A stretch of 8,418 nucleotides of DNA from Rhodospirillaceae bacterium (GTDB taxonomy: Bacteria > Pseudomonadota > Alphaproteobacteria > UBA8366 > GCA-2717185): NCBI GenBank assembly GCA_018660965.1, contig JABJJH010000288.1, forward strand, positions 1-8,418. Reading direction: 5' to 3'. Of the stretch, positions 6,974 to 8,418 are shown piece after piece (position 1 is the stretch's first letter; every line of letters starts with the position of its first letter). The notes beneath the pieces are model-generated. The model was not told where the DNA came from, ran no database searches, and worked only from the letters and a program-made list of their open reading frames with translations. The translations under genes were made by a program, and so were the position numbers.

Positions 6974-7302
6974 CGCGCGGGGTCTCCGGGACGCTTCGTC
7001 GTGTCCGTTGAGTCTAGTTCATTGGAGGGCGACACGCCCGATTGAATATCGCGCTCGATGACGATTTCACCTGCGGCGCCCAGCAAGATCAGGTGTTCCA
7101 CGGCGTCTCGCTTCACCAGCACCAAGCGCCGGCGCGCGTCGATTGGCGTCATTTCGACCACCTGCAACCGCCGTTGTCCGCCACTTTTTTGCAGCGTGGA
7201 CATGCCGAACCCGAAACGACGCACCAACAACGCCAACACGCCGATGAGGCCAAGCACGAAAACGAGCGCGAGCACGAACTTTAAATAATCGCCGGTTTCC
7301 AT
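6970..7302 (-). CDS. fliO: FliO flagellar export assembly protein
   Basis: 110-residue small membrane protein of the FliO family, which helps assemble the FliP ring of the export gate. It has one N-terminal membrane segment (about 8-28, LKFVLALVFVLGLIGVLALLV) followed by the basic RRFGFG, then a small beta-rich cytoplasmic domain with RRLQVVEMTPIDARRRLVLVKRD and HLILLGAAGEIVIERDI, a typical FliO pattern. The C-terminal tail is short and polar. The ATG at 7302 has only a weak ribosome site, and an in-frame stop lies just upstream, fixing the start. It overlaps fliP by 4 bases, consistent with the usual fliO-fliP order and coupled translation. Confidence 0.88.
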   Translation of the reverse strand: METGDYLKFVLALVFVLGLIGVLALLVRRFGFGMSTLQKSGGQRRLQVVEMTPIDARRRLVLVKRDAVEHLILLGAAGEIVIERDIQSGVSPSNELDSTDTTKRPGDPAR

Positions 7303-7354
7303 GTCTTAAATTAACATCATGGGTCGTTATGAGCGCTTTGCCTAAAATGGGGGC

Positions 7355-7372
7355 GAATTTCGGGGGAAATTC
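7355..7372. other. Perfect hairpin between the 97-residue gene and fliO
   Basis: GAATTTC (7355-7361) and GAAATTC (7366-7372) form a perfect 7-bp stem with a 4-base loop, in the 78-base gap between the stop of the upstream gene (7381) and the fliO start (7302). It could be an RNA processing or stability site or a weak attenuator within the minus-strand operon. No U-run follows. Confidence 0.35.
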
Positions 7373-7380
7373 AGGCGCGG

Positions 7381-7674
7381 TCAGGTTTCTTTTGCGTTTT
7401 CAGCTTCCTGTTTGTGGATCGCAGCTACTTTTTCCTGAATATAGGCGACTTCAGCGGCGAATGTCCGCAAGTCTTCCAGCAAACTGTCTAATTGTGGTCG
7501 TAGAGAAATGGCTTCCTCAGGCTCCAATTCAACGGCGTCCTGACACGTGGTGTCGAGGCGTGCGTTTATGTTGGGGATGTTAATAATTTGCCCTTTCAAC
7601 AAACCTTCGCGCGCAGCGGTGACTTCTGCCGCCATGACTTCAATTTCGGATACCACTTCTTCCTTGGTTGGCAT
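7381..7674 (-). CDS. Unknown 97-residue helical protein in flagellar operon
   Basis: I do not recognise a family with certainty. The protein is small, acidic, without Cys-rich or membrane segments, and predicted mostly helical: an N-terminal helix (about 4-26), a short break GQIINIPNINARLD (about 28-41), a helix around CQDAVEL, and a long helix LRPQLDSLLEDLRTFAAEVAYIQEKV (about 58-84) that could form a coiled coil. The ATG at 7674 follows GAGGG by 7 bases, a good ribosome site. It sits 38 bases after the FlhB-like gene and before fliO, on the same strand, so a flagellar role such as an export chaperone or regulator (FlgN-like in size and helix content) is plausible. That is inference from context and shape only. 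Confidence 0.8.
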   Translation of the reverse strand: MPTKEEVVSEIEVMAAEVTAAREGLLKGQIINIPNINARLDTTCQDAVELEPEEAISLRPQLDSLLEDLRTFAAEVAYIQEKVAAIHKQEAENAKET

Positions 7675-7712
7675 GTCGTCGCCCTCGATTGAAAGACCGC
7701 GTCGTTACTTGA

Positions 7713-8123
7713 TCAGGCGTCTGACCCGGGTGCTTGAGACCCAGGCGCCTGGAAAGACGGCGGACTTTGGTTGCTGTTAGCGTAAACATAACGCAAGATT
7801 TCTGCCACGGCGATAAAGGCTTCGACCGGTATTTCGCTGTCGAGATCAATCGCCGCTAAAATTTCGGCTAAATCCGTATCTTCACGCACCTTAACGCCAT
7901 GTTTAAAGGCGATATCCAGTATGATTTGCGCAAATTCGCCCCGGCCTGTCGCCAGGACCTTGGGCGGCGCTTCGGGGTCGCGTAACCCGTCGGCGGTGTT
8001 CCGTGAATGACCCAACGCAACGGCGATGGCGTTTTTTGCCGAGTCTTTTGGCGTCAGGCGGGCAGTTTTTGCCGAACTGTCATCGTTGATCGTGAAATCG
8101 ACCGGGGTGGAGAGTTCTTTCAT
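7713..8123 (-). CDS. FlhB-like cytoplasmic-domain protein (FhlX/YlqH type)
   Basis: 136 residues resembling only the cytoplasmic C-terminal domain of FlhB, the export-gate substrate-switch protein. NAIAVALGHS (about 31-40) matches the place of NPTHYAVAL; PPKVLATGRGEFAQIILDIAFKHGVKV matches the FlhB segment APKVVAKG through KEHGV; DSEIPVEAFIAVAEILRYVY matches the final helix. There are no membrane segments, and the autocleavage NPTH is absent, as in known stand-alone FlhB-like proteins, some of which can partly replace the FlhB C-domain. The tail repeats QAPGS twice. I choose ATG at 8123, with GGAA about 10 bases before it. The frame stays open upstream to a TTG at 8177 but has no better ribosome site there. 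It is the first gene of the minus-strand operon and is divergent from flgB. Confidence 0.82.
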   Translation of the reverse strand: MKELSTPVDFTINDDSSAKTARLTPKDSAKNAIAVALGHSRNTADGLRDPEAPPKVLATGRGEFAQIILDIAFKHGVKVREDTDLAEILAAIDLDSEIPVEAFIAVAEILRYVYANSNQSPPSFQAPGSQAPGSDA

Positions 8124-8176
8124 GAACGCCGGTTTCCAAATGTGGCGGGTCTGACGCACCGGCAATTCTAACACCA

Positions 8177-8206
8177 AGCGCGGGCTTGCGGTACTAAAAC
8201 CGCGCT
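8177..8206. repeat. Inverted repeat upstream of the flgB promoter
   Basis: AGCGCGG (8177-8183) and CCGCGCT (8200-8206) are perfect 7-bp inverted arms with a 16-base spacer that itself contains GCGGT/ACCGC (8188-8192 and 8198-8202). The centre lies about 60 bases before the expected start of transcription, a plausible activator site for a sigma-54 promoter. No function is shown. Confidence 0.3.
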
Positions 8207-8226
8207 ATCGGTTGCGGCCTGAATAC

Positions 8227-8242
8227 TGGCATGAAAAATGCT
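8227..8242 (+). promoter_or_regulatory. Sigma-54 (-24/-12) promoter for flgB
   Basis: TGGCATG-N4-ATGCT matches the RpoN consensus TGGCACG-N4-TTGCW with two mismatches. The invariant GG (8228-8229) and GC (8240-8241) have the required 12-base offset. Transcription would start near 8253, about 55 bases before the flgB ATG. Sigma-54 control of rod and basal-body operons is known in several alphaproteobacteria, such as Caulobacter with FlbD. Confidence 0.65.
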
Positions 8243-8258
8243 TATCATAAGGTTCGAC

Positions 8259-8278
8259 GCGCCGCGATTTGGCGGCGC
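8259..8278. repeat. GC-rich inverted repeat in the flgB leader
   Basis: GCGCCGC (8259-8265) and GCGGCGC (8272-8278) form a perfect 7-bp stem with a 6-base loop, just downstream of the expected transcription start and 15 bases before the ribosome site. It could be an RNA hairpin affecting flgB translation or a binding site for a FlbD-type regulator. Confidence 0.4.
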
Positions 8279-8308
8279 TGCAAGGCAAGACCCGAGAGGT
8301 GGATGAAC

Positions 8309-8418
8309 ATGGATTTTCTGGACATCAAAGTCGTTCGAATGGTGAACCAAAAAATGGGTTGGTTGAACCATCGGCAACGAGTCCTGGCGCAAAATATCGC
8401 GAATGCGGATACGCCAAG
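8309..8418 (+). CDS. flgB: FlgB flagellar proximal rod protein, 5' part
   Basis: The first 36 codons of flgB, cut by the window end. FlgB is a rod subunit of the basal body, exported by the flagellar type III system and assembled near the MS-ring. The segment LNHRQRVLAQNIANADTP (about residues 18-35) is the strongly conserved FlgB N-terminal motif shared with other axial proteins (NIANADTP). ATG 8309 lies 9 bases after GAGAGG (8294-8299); an in-frame ATG at 8303 is too close to that site. The gene is the first of a divergent operon behind a -24/-12 promoter; flgC and fliE are the usual next genes but are outside the window. Confidence 0.9.
   Translation, partial: MDFLDIKVVRMVNQKMGWLNHRQRVLAQNIANADTP

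Noticed and set aside
8168..8392. Minus-strand open frame across the flgB start
   Set aside because: Antisense to the well-supported flgB start and its promoter; no recognisable protein.

Overview
The window is a slice of a flagellar and chemotaxis locus from an alphaproteobacterium, probably Rhodospirillales-like. The reasons are a CheY and CheZ pair of the alphaproteobacterial kind, a short FlhB-like protein beside fliO and fliP, and flgB behind a sigma-54-type promoter. No taxonomic marker is present, so the assignment is an inference from gene content and protein style.

Left part (1-6072, + strand): the 3' part of cheY, then cheZ, a degenerate MotB-like protein, a canonical MotB-like stator protein, and a very large exported protein of 1221 residues with three AMIN-like beta domains, a Pro/Ala-rich linker and a TPR-type helical C-terminal half. 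The genes are closely packed (gaps of 14, 27 and 3 bases, then a TGATG overlap) and look like one transcription unit for motor control. CheY-P and CheZ would set switching, the MotB proteins belong to the stator, and the exported protein is a candidate periplasmic motor-associated scaffold (inference).

Middle (6073-6229): a short convergent intergenic region almost filled by a 116-bp MITE-like element. It has imperfect terminal inverted repeats and sits in a CTAG site with TA duplicated, the IS630/Tc1-mariner style of insertion. It lies exactly at the fliP stop codon.

Right part (6230-8123, - strand): read on the minus strand, the order is an FlhB-like cytoplasmic-domain protein, a 97-residue protein of unknown function, fliO and fliP. 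FliO and FliP belong to the flagellar type III export gate. fliP carries an in-frame TGA at codon 121 with good FliP sequence on both sides. Divergently, flgB (rod protein) begins at 8309 on the + strand and runs off the window. A good -24/-12 promoter and two inverted repeats lie in the divergent intergenic region.

The most interesting points are the tandem MotB pair in which one copy has lost the proton-channel Asp (Ser22), the large exported TPR/AMIN-like partner beside it, the mini-transposon in the fliP stop codon, and two apparently damaged genes (fliP by a nonsense codon, cheY by a scrambled N-terminal half). The damage could be real or could be sequence error; cheY lies at the window edge.
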